NCBI GenBank assembly: GCA_903920215.1
Contig: CAIXLG010000135.1
Span: forward strand, 1-57,621
Direction: 5' to 3'
DNA length: 57,621 bases
DNA from: an uncultured Chlorobiaceae bacterium
GTDB taxonomy: Bacteria > Bacteroidota > Chlorobiia > Chlorobiales > Chlorobiaceae
Made by a program: the position numbers and the translations under genes. The notes under the pieces are model-generated. The model did no database searches, had not been told where the DNA came from, and saw only the letters and a program-made list of their open reading frames with translations. This document shows, one piece after another, positions 45,774-55,125 of the stretch. The stretch's first letter is position 1, and the number at the start of each line of letters is the position of its first letter.

Positions 45774-46187
45774 ATGAAAAAAAATACAGGACTCTGGATT
45801 GATCACAAGGATGCCATTCTGGTTTCAATTACAGGGGGAGAGGCGGTTGTTGAGCATGTTGAGTCCGGTGCCGAAAGTCATCATAAACCCTCAGGTGGCT
45901 GGAAATCAGGGGGAACGAGCGTTGCGCAGAATGTCTCTAATGAACATGTTGATGAAGAGCGTCGAAAACACCAGTATCATGCCTATTATCAAGAGGTAAT
46001 CGGTTTGCTGGGAGATTCTGACAGAATTGCTGTGTTCGGGCCTGGAGAGGCAAAAATTGAGCTTGCCAAAGAGATCGCTAAGGCAGGTGGGCTGCACAAA
46101 CAAGAGGTTGCCGTTGAGGTCTGTGAGCGGTTGACGGAAAATCAGTTTATTGCGAAAGTCAAGACGTTTTTTTCTTCCCCAAAGTGA
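45774..46187 (+). CDS. Small eRF1-domain-like protein (possible baeRF family)
   Basis: 137 residues. It starts with the strand pattern GLWIDHKDAILVSITGGEAVVEHVESG, followed by a HVDEERRKHQYHAYYQEVIGLLGDSDRIAVFGPGEAKIELAKEI block and AVEVCERLTENQFIAKVKTFF. The WIDHxDAxxVSI opening, the ERRKxQYxxYYxEVI helix and FGPGEAKxEL are the features I associate with single-domain bacterial relatives of archaeal/eukaryotic release factor 1 domain 2 (translational-machinery-like proteins). These are small, often stress-linked and of unknown function. It stands alone, 300 bp from its neighbours on the left. The family call is by pattern memory only. Confidence 0.6.
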   Translation: MKKNTGLWIDHKDAILVSITGGEAVVEHVESGAESHHKPSGGWKSGGTSVAQNVSNEHVDEERRKHQYHAYYQEVIGLLGDSDRIAVFGPGEAKIELAKEIAKAGGLHKQEVAVEVCERLTENQFIAKVKTFFSSPK

Positions 46188-46281
46188 ACAGATTGTTAAA
46201 TGCTTGGAATTAGAAGAATAAAAGTGTAGTTGGTAGCATAGAGAAAATGATTAATGGCGTAAGAACAGAACTTTAAGGGGC

Positions 46282-46307
46282 ACCTGCAGTGTGTGAATCC
46301 TGCAGGT
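46282..46307 (+). other. Hairpin in the leader of the CorC/HlyC-type gene
   Basis: ACCTGCA (46282-46288) pairs with TGCAGGT (46301-46307); CTTT just before and AAAG just after extend the stem across a bulge. It is 47 bases upstream of the start at 46354 and not followed by a T run, so it may be a leader structure. Confidence 0.35.
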
Positions 46308-46353
46308 AAAGTGTGGGTGATCTCTCAGTCCCGAATGGTTCAAACCCGAATGT

Positions 46354-47685
46354 ATGGAAGTATTGTTGCTGTTGTTTCTGATTGTTGTTAACGGCCTTTT
46401 TGTGATGTCGGAATTTGCGCTTGTAACGTCAAAGCGCTCCCGTCTTTCCAAGCTTGCCGAGGATGGTGAAAAATCTGCTTCTGTTGCCATGAAGCTTGGT
46501 CAGGAGCCTTCAGGTTTTCTTTCGACCATCCAGATTGGCCTTACTTCTATCGGGATTCTTAACGGTATTGTCGGGGAAGGTGCTCTTGCCAGCCCATTGG
46601 CTATCAAGCTTCAGACGGTTGGTGTGGACCAGGAAATAAGTCATGTTATTTCGACTGTTGTTGTTGTCCTTGCCATTACCTATATCACCATTGTTATAGG
46701 TGAACTTGTTCCCAAGCGGCTTGCTCTTCTTAATCCGGAAGGAATTGCCTGTCTGGTTGCACGACCCATGCGTACGCTTGTGAGCATAACCCGTCCTTTC
46801 GGTCGGTTGCTTACCGCATCGACAGATGGAATTCTGAGCTTGATGGGGAAGTACCCGCAGGCTATGCCGAGTGTTACGGAGGAGGAGATTCATGCCATGC
46901 TTGAGGAGGGGTCTGAAGCCGGGGTGATTGAGCAGCATGAACACGAGATGGTCCGTAATGTGTTCCGTCTTGATGACCGGCAACTCGGTACACTTATGGT
47001 TCCAAGAGCGGATATTATTTTTCTGGATGTTTCCCGTCCACTTGAGGAAAATATCAGCAGAGTGACCGAATCGGAACATTCGCGCTTTCCTGTCTGCAAC
47101 GGTGGACTTCAATCACTGCTTGGAGTTGTCAATGCCAAACAGCTGTTATCGAAGACGCTGAAAGGCCGGCTTACGGAGTTTACCTCGCAATTGCAGCCCT
47201 GCGTCTATGTACCGGAAACCCTTACGGGCATGGAACTTCTTGATCATTTCAGAACTTCCGGCACCCAGATGGTCTTTGTGGTTGATGAGTATGGTGAAAT
47301 CCAGGGACTTGTTACCCTTCAGGATATGCTTGAAGCGGTAACCGGAGAGTTTGTTCCGCACAATCTTGAGGATTCATGGGCTATTCAGCGTCAGGATGGT
47401 TCCTGGCTGCTCGATGGTCTTATTCCGGTTCCTGAGCTTAAAGATACCCTTGAGTTGAAAGGCGTTCCGGAAGAGGATAAAGGACTCTATCATACCCTCA
47501 GCGGCCTCATGATGTGGCTGCTTGGTCGTATGCCGAGAACCGGTGACAGTATGACCTGGGAAGAGTGGACTCTTGAAATTGTTGACCTTGATGGACAGAG
47601 AATTGATAAGGTTCTGGCTACAAGGTTATCCGAAAATCCCAAGCCGGCGGACGGTCGCTCTAAAGAATCGTCAGTTCCGGAGTGA
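46354..47685 (+). CDS. DUF21/CBS/CorC-domain membrane protein (hemolysin C/CorC family)
   Basis: 443 residues: DUF21 (CNNM) transmembrane domain, residues about 1-190 with EVLLLLFLIVVNGLFVMSEFALVTSKRSRLSKLAEDG and FLSTIQIGLTSIGILNGIVGEGALA, followed by a CBS pair (VPRADIIFLDVSRPLEENISRVTESEHSRFPVC onward, and FVVDEYGEIQGLVTLQDMLEAVTGEF), and a C-terminal CorC_HlyC/transporter-associated domain (DGSWLLDGLIPVPELKDTL). Members move Mg2+ or Co2+ or sense ions. The substrate is not settled by sequence. Confidence 0.88.
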   Translation: MEVLLLLFLIVVNGLFVMSEFALVTSKRSRLSKLAEDGEKSASVAMKLGQEPSGFLSTIQIGLTSIGILNGIVGEGALASPLAIKLQTVGVDQEISHVISTVVVVLAITYITIVIGELVPKRLALLNPEGIACLVARPMRTLVSITRPFGRLLTASTDGILSLMGKYPQAMPSVTEEEIHAMLEEGSEAGVIEQHEHEMVRNVFRLDDRQLGTLMVPRADIIFLDVSRPLEENISRVTESEHSRFPVCNGGLQSLLGVVNAKQLLSKTLKGRLTEFTSQLQPCVYVPETLTGMELLDHFRTSGTQMVFVVDEYGEIQGLVTLQDMLEAVTGEFVPHNLEDSWAIQRQDGSWLLDGLIPVPELKDTLELKGVPEEDKGLYHTLSGLMMWLLGRMPRTGDSMTWEEWTLEIVDLDGQRIDKVLATRLSENPKPADGRSKESSVPE

Positions 47686-47752
47686 TTTTTTCTCTTTACC
47701 TCGAGTTTTTTTGTGAATAAAGCTTTCATAAGGTTCAAGAATAACAAGCTGT

Positions 47753-48133
47753 ATGACGCACCAGAATTCCGACTGTTTGTTTTGCCGTATTGTGAGCGGT
47801 GAGATACCGGCTTCGATTGTCTATCGTAACGATTATGTTCTGGCTTTCAGGGATATAACTCCGGTAGCCGGCCAGCATGTGCTGATCATTCCACTGAAAC
47901 ACATTTCCTCGTTGAGTGCATTGACCCCCGAAGATGAAGCGATAGCAGGCCATATCCTTCTTGCTGCCGGAAAAGTGGCCGAAATCATTGGCATAAGGGA
48001 GTCCGGCTACAGGCTGGTTTTTAACAATGGAAAGGATGCCATGCAGAGCGTCTTTCATATTCACGGACATCTGATCGGTGGATGCACGATGGGCTGGCCT
48101 CCATTCCCTGGATTGCCTGTGGCACACGGTTAG
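47753..48133 (+). CDS. HIT-family nucleotide hydrolase
   Basis: 126 residues. CLFCRIVSGEIPASIVYRNDYVLAFRDITPVAGQHVLIIPLKHI is the HIT/HINT N-terminus (with Zn-type CxxC), and the active-site HIT motif reads HIHGHLIGG. Typical members hydrolyse purine nucleoside phosphoramidates. In most relatives the motif is HxHxHLLGG; here the middle His is followed by Gly but the three histidines are kept. Short A/T-rich leader; no operon partner. Confidence 0.9.
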   Translation: MTHQNSDCLFCRIVSGEIPASIVYRNDYVLAFRDITPVAGQHVLIIPLKHISSLSALTPEDEAIAGHILLAAGKVAEIIGIRESGYRLVFNNGKDAMQSVFHIHGHLIGGCTMGWPPFPGLPVAHG

Positions 48134-48257
48134 CCGTTTTTTTCTTCTTCTTCAGCCTATCCTCCCATTTTCATAATGGCTTTGCTATTGAACGCGCTAT
48201 TTTTTCCAGCGCACAGGATAAAATGCGTGCAATTTTTCATGTGCGTATATTGTTATT

Positions 48258-48276
48258 CAGGTTATAATTAATCCTG
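48258..48276 (+). promoter_or_regulatory. Putative metalloregulator operator before feoAB
   Basis: CAGGTTA (48258-48264) and TAATCCTG (48269-48276) form an imperfect inverted repeat resembling a DtxR/IdeR-family site (TTAGGTTAGCCTAACCTAA). It is 35 bases upstream of the feoA ATG at 48311, a place where iron repression would make sense. The identity of the regulator is inference; a Fur site was not seen. Confidence 0.35.
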
Positions 48277-48310
48277 TTTATTTTTTTACTGTTTTGCAGG
48301 AGATTTGTGT

Positions 48311-48592
48311 ATGCGGTTATCGGAATTGAAAGTCGGTGATAAGGCAGAGGTTACGGCGGTAAAGGCAGAGAGTGCCGTAAGGAGGAGGATAATGGATTTA
48401 GGGCTGATAAAAGGAACCAGATTCAAGGTGCTTAGAGTTGCTCCGTTCGGTGATCCAATGGAGATTGTGTTCAAGGGGCTTTATCTTGCCCTGAGAAAAA
48501 ATGAGGCGGACGGGGTCATGGTGCGGATGCTGGTTGATGGGACAACATGCCCGGCAGCGGAGCATTTCTGGCACTTTGGAGGCAGGGTATGA
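48311..48592 (+). CDS. feoA: FeoA ferrous iron transport protein
   Basis: 93 residues from ATG 48311, with AGGAGA seven bases upstream. The SH3-like FeoA domain is intact: MRLSELKVGDKAEVTAVKAESAVRRRIMDLGLIKGTRFKVLRVAPFGDPMEI. It binds or tunes FeoB for Fe2+ uptake. Its stop overlaps the feoB ATG (ATGA). Confidence 0.92.
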   Translation: MRLSELKVGDKAEVTAVKAESAVRRRIMDLGLIKGTRFKVLRVAPFGDPMEIVFKGLYLALRKNEADGVMVRMLVDGTTCPAAEHFWHFGGRV

Positions 48593-50727
48593 GTGAGATC
48601 AGAGAGATCAGCATTGCCCTTGCCGGCAATCCGAATTGCGGAAAATCTTCCCTGTTCAACGCCCTGACAGGCGCTCATCAGAAAGTAGGAAATTTTCCCG
48701 GCGTTACCGTTGAAAAGCATGAAGGATATCTTGATTACAAGGGATACCGGATCCGCGTGGTCGATCTTCCCGGTACCTATTCGCTTACCCCCTACTCCCC
48801 CGAGGAGATAGTTACAAGAGAGTATCTGATCAAGGAGCGTCCCGATGTTGTTGTCAATGTTGTTGAGGGGCCGAACCTTGAAAGGAATCTGCTCCTGACC
48901 ACCCAGCTTATGGAGCTTGAGGTTGATTTCATTGTGGCGCTGAACATGATCGACGAGGTGCAGGAAAAGGGGATTACTATTGAAATGAAGCAGTTGCAGG
49001 CGCTTCTCGGGTGTCATATTATTCCGACTTCGGCTAAAAAGAAAACAGGACTTGATGCACTGCTGGATCATGTTATAAGGGTTTTCCGGCATGATATCCA
49101 GATTCGTAAAAACAAGCTTTTCTTTCGCCCTGAACTTGAGGCTTCGGTAGATAAAATCACTTCACTTCTTTCTCATCAGAAAGAACTTGGTCTTTATAAT
49201 GCCAGATGGCTGGCCATCAAGCTTCTGGAGAATGACAGGGAGGTTTATAACCAGGTTCAGCAGTATCCGGTGTGGCTGAAGGTAGAACTTGCCCTGCAGG
49301 ATGCATTACGAGAGGCTGAGCATCTTTACGATTCAGAGCCTGAGATTCTCATTACCGAAGACCGTCACTCTTTTATTCACGGGGCCATAAAGGAGTGTGT
49401 CCGGCAGCCGGAAGAAGGAAGGGCTACGGTAACTGATTATATCGATATGGTTGTGCTCAACAGGGTGCTTGGGCTGCCTGTTTTCTTACTGGTTGTCTGG
49501 GGGATTTTTCAGATGACCTTTACTGTTGGCGCTCTGTTTACAGGCTGGCTTGCTCTGTTTTTCAGTTCAATTGCTTCCGCCATAGGACCTTTTCTCCTCA
49601 ATGATACCCTTCGATCCATAGTTGTTGACGGTATTATTGCGGGGGTTGGAGGCGTCCTGATTTTTCTGCCGAATATTGTTCTTCTTTTCATCGGTCTCTC
49701 TTTTCTTGAGGCGTCCGGCTACATGGCTCGGGCGGCCTTTGTGATTGACAGGGTGATGCATCGTTTCGGTCTGCATGGAAAATCGTTTATACCCCTGATA
49801 ACAGGTTTCGGCTGTTCCATTCCTGCCATCATGGCGACCAGGACATTGAAAAGTCAGACGGACAGACTTGTAACCATCATGATTATTCCCTTTATGAGCT
49901 GCGGAGCCAAGCTTCCGGTGTATGTCATGCTTTCTGCTGCTTTTTTCGCTCCCGCAGTGGCCGGTAACGTCATGTTCGGTATTTATTTTCTTGGTATTGC
50001 CGTCGGACTCTGGACTGCCTGGCTTCTGAAATCCACAATCCTTAAAATCGATTCTGAACCCTTTGTGATGGAGCTGCCTCCTTATCGCTGGCCGACACTC
50101 TCTTCTGTACTCTTTCAGGCAAAGATGAAGGCCCTTATGTATATCAAAAAGGCAGGAACGCTTATTTTAAGTGCTGTTATCATTATCTGGGCTGCAAGCA
50201 ATTATCCTCACCAGCCGGCTCTTGATGCAACGCTTGCCGCCGAAACAGCGCGTATTGCCGGGAGCAGTGGCAGTGCGGCGGAAAAAGATGCCCGGAAGAA
50301 GGTGCTTGATGTCCATATCAAGAGTGAACAGCTTGAGTACTCCCTGGCAGGAAGAGCAGGCAAAGTACTTGAGCCTTTGATCAAGCCGCTTGGTTTTGAC
50401 TGGCGCATTGGTATTGCCCTTGTAACGGGGCTGGCAGCAAAAGAGGTGGTTGTCTCCACCATGGGGACTATTTACTCTATCGGTCAGAGCAGTGGCGCGC
50501 CTAAGGAGCTGAAATCAATTCTCAGGAACGATCCATCGTTCAGCAGGGCAACAGCTTTGAGTCTCATGGTGTTTGTTCTGCTCTATATTCCCTGTGTGGC
50601 GGCAATCGGGGTGATGAAAAAAGAGGTTGGGCGCTGGCGCCCTGTGCTCCTTTATTCGGGGTATTCCCTTTCTGTGGCCTGGGTGCTTTCTTTCGCAGTC
50701 TACCGCATTGCTCTTTTTATGCAGTGA
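48589..50727 (+). CDS. feoB: FeoB ferrous iron transporter with GTPase domain
   Basis: 712 residues from ATG 48589, overlapping the feoA stop (ATGA). The N-terminal G domain has G1 AGNPNCGKSSLFNALTG, a switch with VEKHEG, G3 DLPGTYSLTPYSPEE, G4 NMID and a stalk; the membrane part has the conserved Gate motifs GFGCSIPAIMATRTLKSQTDR and PFMSCGAKLPVYVM, and a later GLAAKEVVVSTMGTIY. It imports Fe2+ driven or gated by GTP. Its last 11 bases overlap the end of the convergent topA gene. Confidence 0.96.
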   Translation: MSEIREISIALAGNPNCGKSSLFNALTGAHQKVGNFPGVTVEKHEGYLDYKGYRIRVVDLPGTYSLTPYSPEEIVTREYLIKERPDVVVNVVEGPNLERNLLLTTQLMELEVDFIVALNMIDEVQEKGITIEMKQLQALLGCHIIPTSAKKKTGLDALLDHVIRVFRHDIQIRKNKLFFRPELEASVDKITSLLSHQKELGLYNARWLAIKLLENDREVYNQVQQYPVWLKVELALQDALREAEHLYDSEPEILITEDRHSFIHGAIKECVRQPEEGRATVTDYIDMVVLNRVLGLPVFLLVVWGIFQMTFTVGALFTGWLALFFSSIASAIGPFLLNDTLRSIVVDGIIAGVGGVLIFLPNIVLLFIGLSFLEASGYMARAAFVIDRVMHRFGLHGKSFIPLITGFGCSIPAIMATRTLKSQTDRLVTIMIIPFMSCGAKLPVYVMLSAAFFAPAVAGNVMFGIYFLGIAVGLWTAWLLKSTILKIDSEPFVMELPPYRWPTLSSVLFQAKMKALMYIKKAGTLILSAVIIIWAASNYPHQPALDATLAAETARIAGSSGSAAEKDARKKVLDVHIKSEQLEYSLAGRAGKVLEPLIKPLGFDWRIGIALVTGLAAKEVVVSTMGTIYSIGQSSGAPKELKSILRNDPSFSRATALSLMVFVLLYIPCVAAIGVMKKEVGRWRPVLLYSGYSLSVAWVLSFAVYRIALFMQ

Positions 50728-53113
50728 CTTCCGTCGGCACTTCAACAGCCGGAGCAATAAGCCCGGACTCTTCTGCTTTGAGGATGATATCGTCTACCGG
50801 AGTGGTCATGGGTACCGGGTTTCCATCAGTCATGGTGAGCATCACTGCCGGATGTGCTTTCAGGTGGTCGGCCATGATCGCTTCCCAGTGATTGTGGGCA
50901 GTTTCGTCGAGCGTGCTCCATGCAAGCCGTCCCCTGCATTTCGGAAATTTTGAGCAGCCGAGCCAAAGTCCTCTCTTTCCGCTTCTGAGGTAGAGAGGTG
51001 AGCCGCACTTCGGACAGAGAAGGTTTGTGAGCACCGGAGGGGTTTTCAGTGGTTCGATATGGCGCTGTTTGTTGAGATTAAGCAGCGTATTGCACTTCGG
51101 GTAGTTGGAACAGGCGAGAAAAGCGCCAAGCCTGCCTTTTCTCAGAAGCATGTGTCCTTCTTTGCAGGAAGGGCATACAATTGCAGTGTCTTTCGGCTTT
51201 TCCCTGTTCGAGCTTATTGCTTTGATATTTTTGCACTTAGGGTAGCATGAACAGCCAAGAAACTTCCCGCTGGCCGTCCATTTGATCGTCATCTGCCCTA
51301 CTCCACATTTATCACAGGTTGCGGTTTCGCTGTTCTGCGGAATAATAGGGTCGTCTTTGCGCAGGCTGAGTGCGATTTCAAGTGGCTTGTAGAAACTGTC
51401 GAGCACTTTTTCGTATTCGTCGTCTCCACTGGCAACTTTATCGAGTTCATCCTCCATGAAAGCGGTAAAGCCCACGTTGAAAAGCTCTGGGAAATTGGCA
51501 ACCAGAATCAGTGATACATCCTTGCCGAGTTCTGTGGGACTGATTTTTTTCTTTTCAAGCTCAACATAGCGGCGGTCCTGAAGCGTTGAGAAAATAGAGG
51601 CATAGGTTGATGGCCGTCCGATGCCGAAATGGTCGAGATCTTTTACCAGCGTAGCTTCGCTGTAGCGCGCGGGAGGGCGGGTAAAGCTCTGTTTCTGGTC
51701 GAGGTCTGCAATCGCAAGCGGGTCCGCCACCGAGAGGTGTTCGGGCAGCTTTACTGCAGGTTCTTTCTCTATATCTTCTTTTGTGGATACCTGGGCCTCG
51801 TAATCAAGTTCCTTCTGGTCGTCAAAGACACGCATGAAGCCGGGAAACAGAACCCTGCTGCCGGTTGCCCTGAACTGGAATTTCTGCAGGGTGTCCTCAA
51901 CATCAACTCTTGTCTGCTCAATTTTGGCAGGAGCCATCATGGCGGCAAGAAAGCGCTTCCAGATCAATTCATATAATTTATACTGATCGGTTGAAAGGTA
52001 CTGTTTCAGTTGTTCAGGTCTTTTTGATAGAGAGGTTGGTCGTATCGCTTCGTGGGCATCCTGGGCATTTTTTCCAGCTTTTGCAGCTCCGCCGAACCCG
52101 ATATACTCCTTTCCAAACTGCCTGTCGATATACTCTCGGGCCTGCACGATTGCTTCGGCGCCAATTCGCGTGGAATCGGTTCTCATATAGGTGATGAGAC
52201 CGGCGGCTCCCTCCGCTCCTAGATCAATCCCCTCATACAGCTGTTGCGCAGCACGCATGGTTCTTTGCGATCCAAAGCCAAGCTGGTTTGATGCAGCCTG
52301 CTGGAGTAGCGATGTTGTAAATGGAAGTGGAGGCTTGCGTTGCTGAGTGCGGGGAGCGATTTCAGTGACAGAATAATTACCTTTCCTGATGAGAGCTGCA
52401 ATAGCCTCAGCCCTGTCCTGATTGGTTATCTCAGGCTTTTCGCCTTCGAAGCGGACCAGCCTTGCCCTGAAGGACTCGTTGCGGGGAGTTACAAAATCTG
52501 CAGCGATGGTCCAGTACTCTTCTATCTGGAAACGGGTGATCTCGGCTTCACGTTCGCAGATAAGGCGGAGTGCGACGGATTGCACCCGTCCGGCTGAAAG
52601 TCCACGCAGCACGACTTTCCACAAAAACGGACTGATTTTGTAGCCGACGATTTTATCGAGGCCCTGACGGGTCTGCTGGGAACGCACAAGGCGGTAGTCG
52701 ATCTGTCGAGGCTCCTGAATGGCCGCGATGATGGCGGTTTTGGTGATTTCGTTGAAAAGAACACGAAATACCGGTTTCTTTGTCTCTCCAATTTCGTTGG
52801 AAATATGCCAGGCGATGGCTTCACCTTCGCGGTCAGGGTCAGTGGCTATGAGAATTTCGACCGCTTCTGCAGCAAGTTTTTTTAATTGCTTGACAACTTT
52901 TTCTTTTCCGGGAATTATTTCATAACGGGGTTCGTAATGATGGTCAAAATCAAGGCCAATCTCTTTTTTCGGCAGATCCTTGATATGACCTACGGAGGCG
53001 AAAACTGTATATTTATCGCCAAGGTATTTATTTATAGTTTTAGCCTTTGAGGGGGATTCGACAACAATCAGGGTCCTGTTTCTGGCAGATAGTGTTGGTA
53101 TTTTTAAAGCCAT
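50717..53113 (-). CDS. topA: DNA topoisomerase I
   Basis: 798 residues, type IA. TOPRIM domain at the start (TLIVVESPSKAKTINKYLGDKY, ATDPDREGEAIAWHI with the acidic metal ligands), catalytic Tyr in GLITYMRTDSTRI, and three C-terminal C4 zinc modules (starting CDKCGVGQM, CPSCKEGHM and CPKCGSPLY, each followed by a GxxLGCxxYPKC-like second half), then a tail of about 60 residues without cysteines. It relaxes negative supercoils. The end overlaps feoB by 11 bp on the opposite strand. Confidence 0.96.
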   Translation of the reverse strand: MALKIPTLSARNRTLIVVESPSKAKTINKYLGDKYTVFASVGHIKDLPKKEIGLDFDHHYEPRYEIIPGKEKVVKQLKKLAAEAVEILIATDPDREGEAIAWHISNEIGETKKPVFRVLFNEITKTAIIAAIQEPRQIDYRLVRSQQTRQGLDKIVGYKISPFLWKVVLRGLSAGRVQSVALRLICEREAEITRFQIEEYWTIAADFVTPRNESFRARLVRFEGEKPEITNQDRAEAIAALIRKGNYSVTEIAPRTQQRKPPLPFTTSLLQQAASNQLGFGSQRTMRAAQQLYEGIDLGAEGAAGLITYMRTDSTRIGAEAIVQAREYIDRQFGKEYIGFGGAAKAGKNAQDAHEAIRPTSLSKRPEQLKQYLSTDQYKLYELIWKRFLAAMMAPAKIEQTRVDVEDTLQKFQFRATGSRVLFPGFMRVFDDQKELDYEAQVSTKEDIEKEPAVKLPEHLSVADPLAIADLDQKQSFTRPPARYSEATLVKDLDHFGIGRPSTYASIFSTLQDRRYVELEKKKISPTELGKDVSLILVANFPELFNVGFTAFMEDELDKVASGDDEYEKVLDSFYKPLEIALSLRKDDPIIPQNSETATCDKCGVGQMTIKWTASGKFLGCSCYPKCKNIKAISSNREKPKDTAIVCPSCKEGHMLLRKGRLGAFLACSNYPKCNTLLNLNKQRHIEPLKTPPVLTNLLCPKCGSPLYLRSGKRGLWLGCSKFPKCRGRLAWSTLDETAHNHWEAIMADHLKAHPAVMLTMTDGNPVPMTTPVDDIILKAEESGLIAPAVEVPTEVTA

Positions 53114-53325
53114 AGATCAGTCCCGGTAGTAAGAGCGTTACAATTAAATTTTGAAAAAGATAGGTTTTGAAGAGCAAAAAACAAATTTTACCAATGGCAC
53201 GAAGTATACAAAACCTGTGACTTTGGGCAGAAACAGTTCCATTTCTATTATAAAACCAGCTTCTACGGTGCGGAAAAATATATTTTATTATTATTGAGGG
53301 CGGCCTTGCTCTTACAGGAAATAAA

Positions 53326-55068
53326 ATGCTGTTGAAACTTATGCCTCAATCGTTGCTCCGTCTTTATTATCGTTCAGCCGTTCTGATATCAGTTCTTCTT
53401 TTGATGCTTTCATTCAGGACTGTTGAAGCTGCCCCTCTCTCCCAGCCGGGACAGACAACAGTGCCGCTGCATGTTACTACAGGAAAAGATCAGGGTTATA
53501 CAATCAAGGTTCTTGCCCGCAGAGACGGGGGGACTCTTTTGATTGATCTTGAATCAATGGCGAGGGCTTTGCGGTTGAGCTTTCATCAGGAAGAGGGAGC
53601 GCTTGTCCTGGAGGAAGCTCTCGGGGTTCCCGGCAGTTCCTGCACGGTTATGATCAATAATAATTTTGCCAGGGTTATCTCAAAGGATCATGACCACCCC
53701 AAAAGAATTATTCAGATGCAGTCAGCACCCTCTTCATTGCAGTCACGGATATATCTCCCGGTCAATCAGGCGTGCCGACTTTTTACTGTTTGGCTTGACA
53801 GGGAGGTTGGCTATAATTATTCATCCGGAATGATCAATGCATGGCTTGGCGGGAAACATTTCGGTGAATCTGTCGGGATTATCGGGCTTGTAAAGAGTGA
53901 GCAGCCGCATTCAATTCAGGAGGTCAGCAAGCCTGCCGAAGATGGATCAACGGTGATCAGCGGTATCGAGATTGAAAAACGGGCAAATGGAGCTATCATA
54001 AGCTTTTCTGCTTCCGGGAATCCTACCGAGTCTTCGCTGCTGAATCCTGATGCTGAAGGGTATGTTTATTTTACTCTTGAAAAAGCATCTTGTGATATTA
54101 ATACCTTGTCCAAAATATTCAGTGGAGGCGTTGTCAAGGCGATCACTCCGAAACAGTTTCCTGAAGGCAGTCTCCAATTTACAGTGGCACTGGACAATAA
54201 GTCGTATGTCATTAATTCTGTGGAGGTTCATCGGGATGAAAAAAAGAACCGTTATGTCCTCTATGTTCGCAGTAATGCTGATGTGCAGGAAATCCGCAAA
54301 AAAGAAAAAGAGCTGCAGATTGCCCGAGTCCTCAGTCGTGATGTTGAAAAGTGGAAGCTGAATACCATCGTGCTTGATGCTGGTCACGGAGGAAAGGACC
54401 CTGGGGCTATTGGCTTTAGCGGGACTCGTGAAAAAGATATGGCGTTGAATATTGTCCGCGATCTCGGGACGTTTATTAATCAGAAATGGCCGGATGTGAA
54501 TGTGATTTATACAAGAAAAGATGATCGTTTCATTCCTTTGCACGAGCGTGGGAAAATAGCAAACCAAAGCGGTGGAAAACTTTTTATAAGCATCCACTGC
54601 AATTCAAGTCCAAAACGGAGTGCCCGCGGGTCGGAGGTTTACATTCTTGGACCGCATAAAAATCAGGAAGCTCTTGATGTGGCAATGTTTGAAAACTCGG
54701 TAATCCGACAGGAAGATGACTTTCAGGAGCAGTACAAAGGGTTTTCTGAGGAGCATCTTATTATGAGCAGTATGGCCCAGAATGCATTTGCCAAGCAGTC
54801 GACCTCCCTTGCCCAATATATTGTCAAACCGGTTGACCGCCAATCTGTCAATAATGCCCGTGGCGTTCGTCAGGCGGGCTTTATGGTGTTGTGGACGCCT
54901 TCAATGCCAAGCATTCTTGTTGAAGTGGGATACTTGTCCAATCCGGAGGAGGAGAGAATGCTTCGGGATCGTCAGGTGCAGACTAAAGTTGCCTATGGTA
55001 TTTTCAAGGGAGTTCAGGCGTATCGTAAAAATTACGAAACCACCAGTATGGCTGCCCTTGCAGAGTGA
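53326..55068 (+). CDS. N-acetylmuramoyl-L-alanine amidase with copper-amine-oxidase-like N domain
   Basis: 580 residues. A signal peptide or anchor (LYYRSAVLISVLLLMLSFRTVEA) is followed by a beta-rich region of about 110 residues (KVLARRDGGTLLIDLESMARALRLSFHQEE) and an AMIN-like region, then an Amidase_3 catalytic domain: NTIVLDAGHGGKDPGAIGFSGTREKDMALNIVRDL, ARGSEVYILG, IHCNSS and LVEVGYLSNPEEERML. The zinc ligands (His in AGHGG, Glu in TREKD, His in SIHCN) and the catalytic Glu in LVEVGY are present. It splits stem peptides from MurNAc. Works in daughter cell separation in relatives. 212-bp divergent gap to topA. Confidence 0.93.
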   Translation: MLLKLMPQSLLRLYYRSAVLISVLLLMLSFRTVEAAPLSQPGQTTVPLHVTTGKDQGYTIKVLARRDGGTLLIDLESMARALRLSFHQEEGALVLEEALGVPGSSCTVMINNNFARVISKDHDHPKRIIQMQSAPSSLQSRIYLPVNQACRLFTVWLDREVGYNYSSGMINAWLGGKHFGESVGIIGLVKSEQPHSIQEVSKPAEDGSTVISGIEIEKRANGAIISFSASGNPTESSLLNPDAEGYVYFTLEKASCDINTLSKIFSGGVVKAITPKQFPEGSLQFTVALDNKSYVINSVEVHRDEKKNRYVLYVRSNADVQEIRKKEKELQIARVLSRDVEKWKLNTIVLDAGHGGKDPGAIGFSGTREKDMALNIVRDLGTFINQKWPDVNVIYTRKDDRFIPLHERGKIANQSGGKLFISIHCNSSPKRSARGSEVYILGPHKNQEALDVAMFENSVIRQEDDFQEQYKGFSEEHLIMSSMAQNAFAKQSTSLAQYIVKPVDRQSVNNARGVRQAGFMVLWTPSMPSILVEVGYLSNPEEERMLRDRQVQTKVAYGIFKGVQAYRKNYETTSMAALAE

Positions 55069-55082
55069 GAAAGGTTCTCTCT

Positions 55083-55114
55083 AAAAGGGGCGCGCGGATG
55101 TGCGCCTTTTTTTT
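55083..55114 (+). terminator. Rho-independent terminator after the amidase gene
   Basis: GGGGCGC and GCGCC stem (about 55086-55106, small loop) runs into an eight-base T tract. It lies about 15 bases after the amidase stop and insulates the biotin operon from it. Confidence 0.75.
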
Positions 55115-55125
55115 ATATTGCGGAG

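Noticed and set aside
48126-48144. ACGGTTAGCCGT followed by T7 at the end of the HIT gene
   Set aside because: The stem is only 4-5 bp with a tiny loop; the T run is real but the hairpin is too weak to claim.
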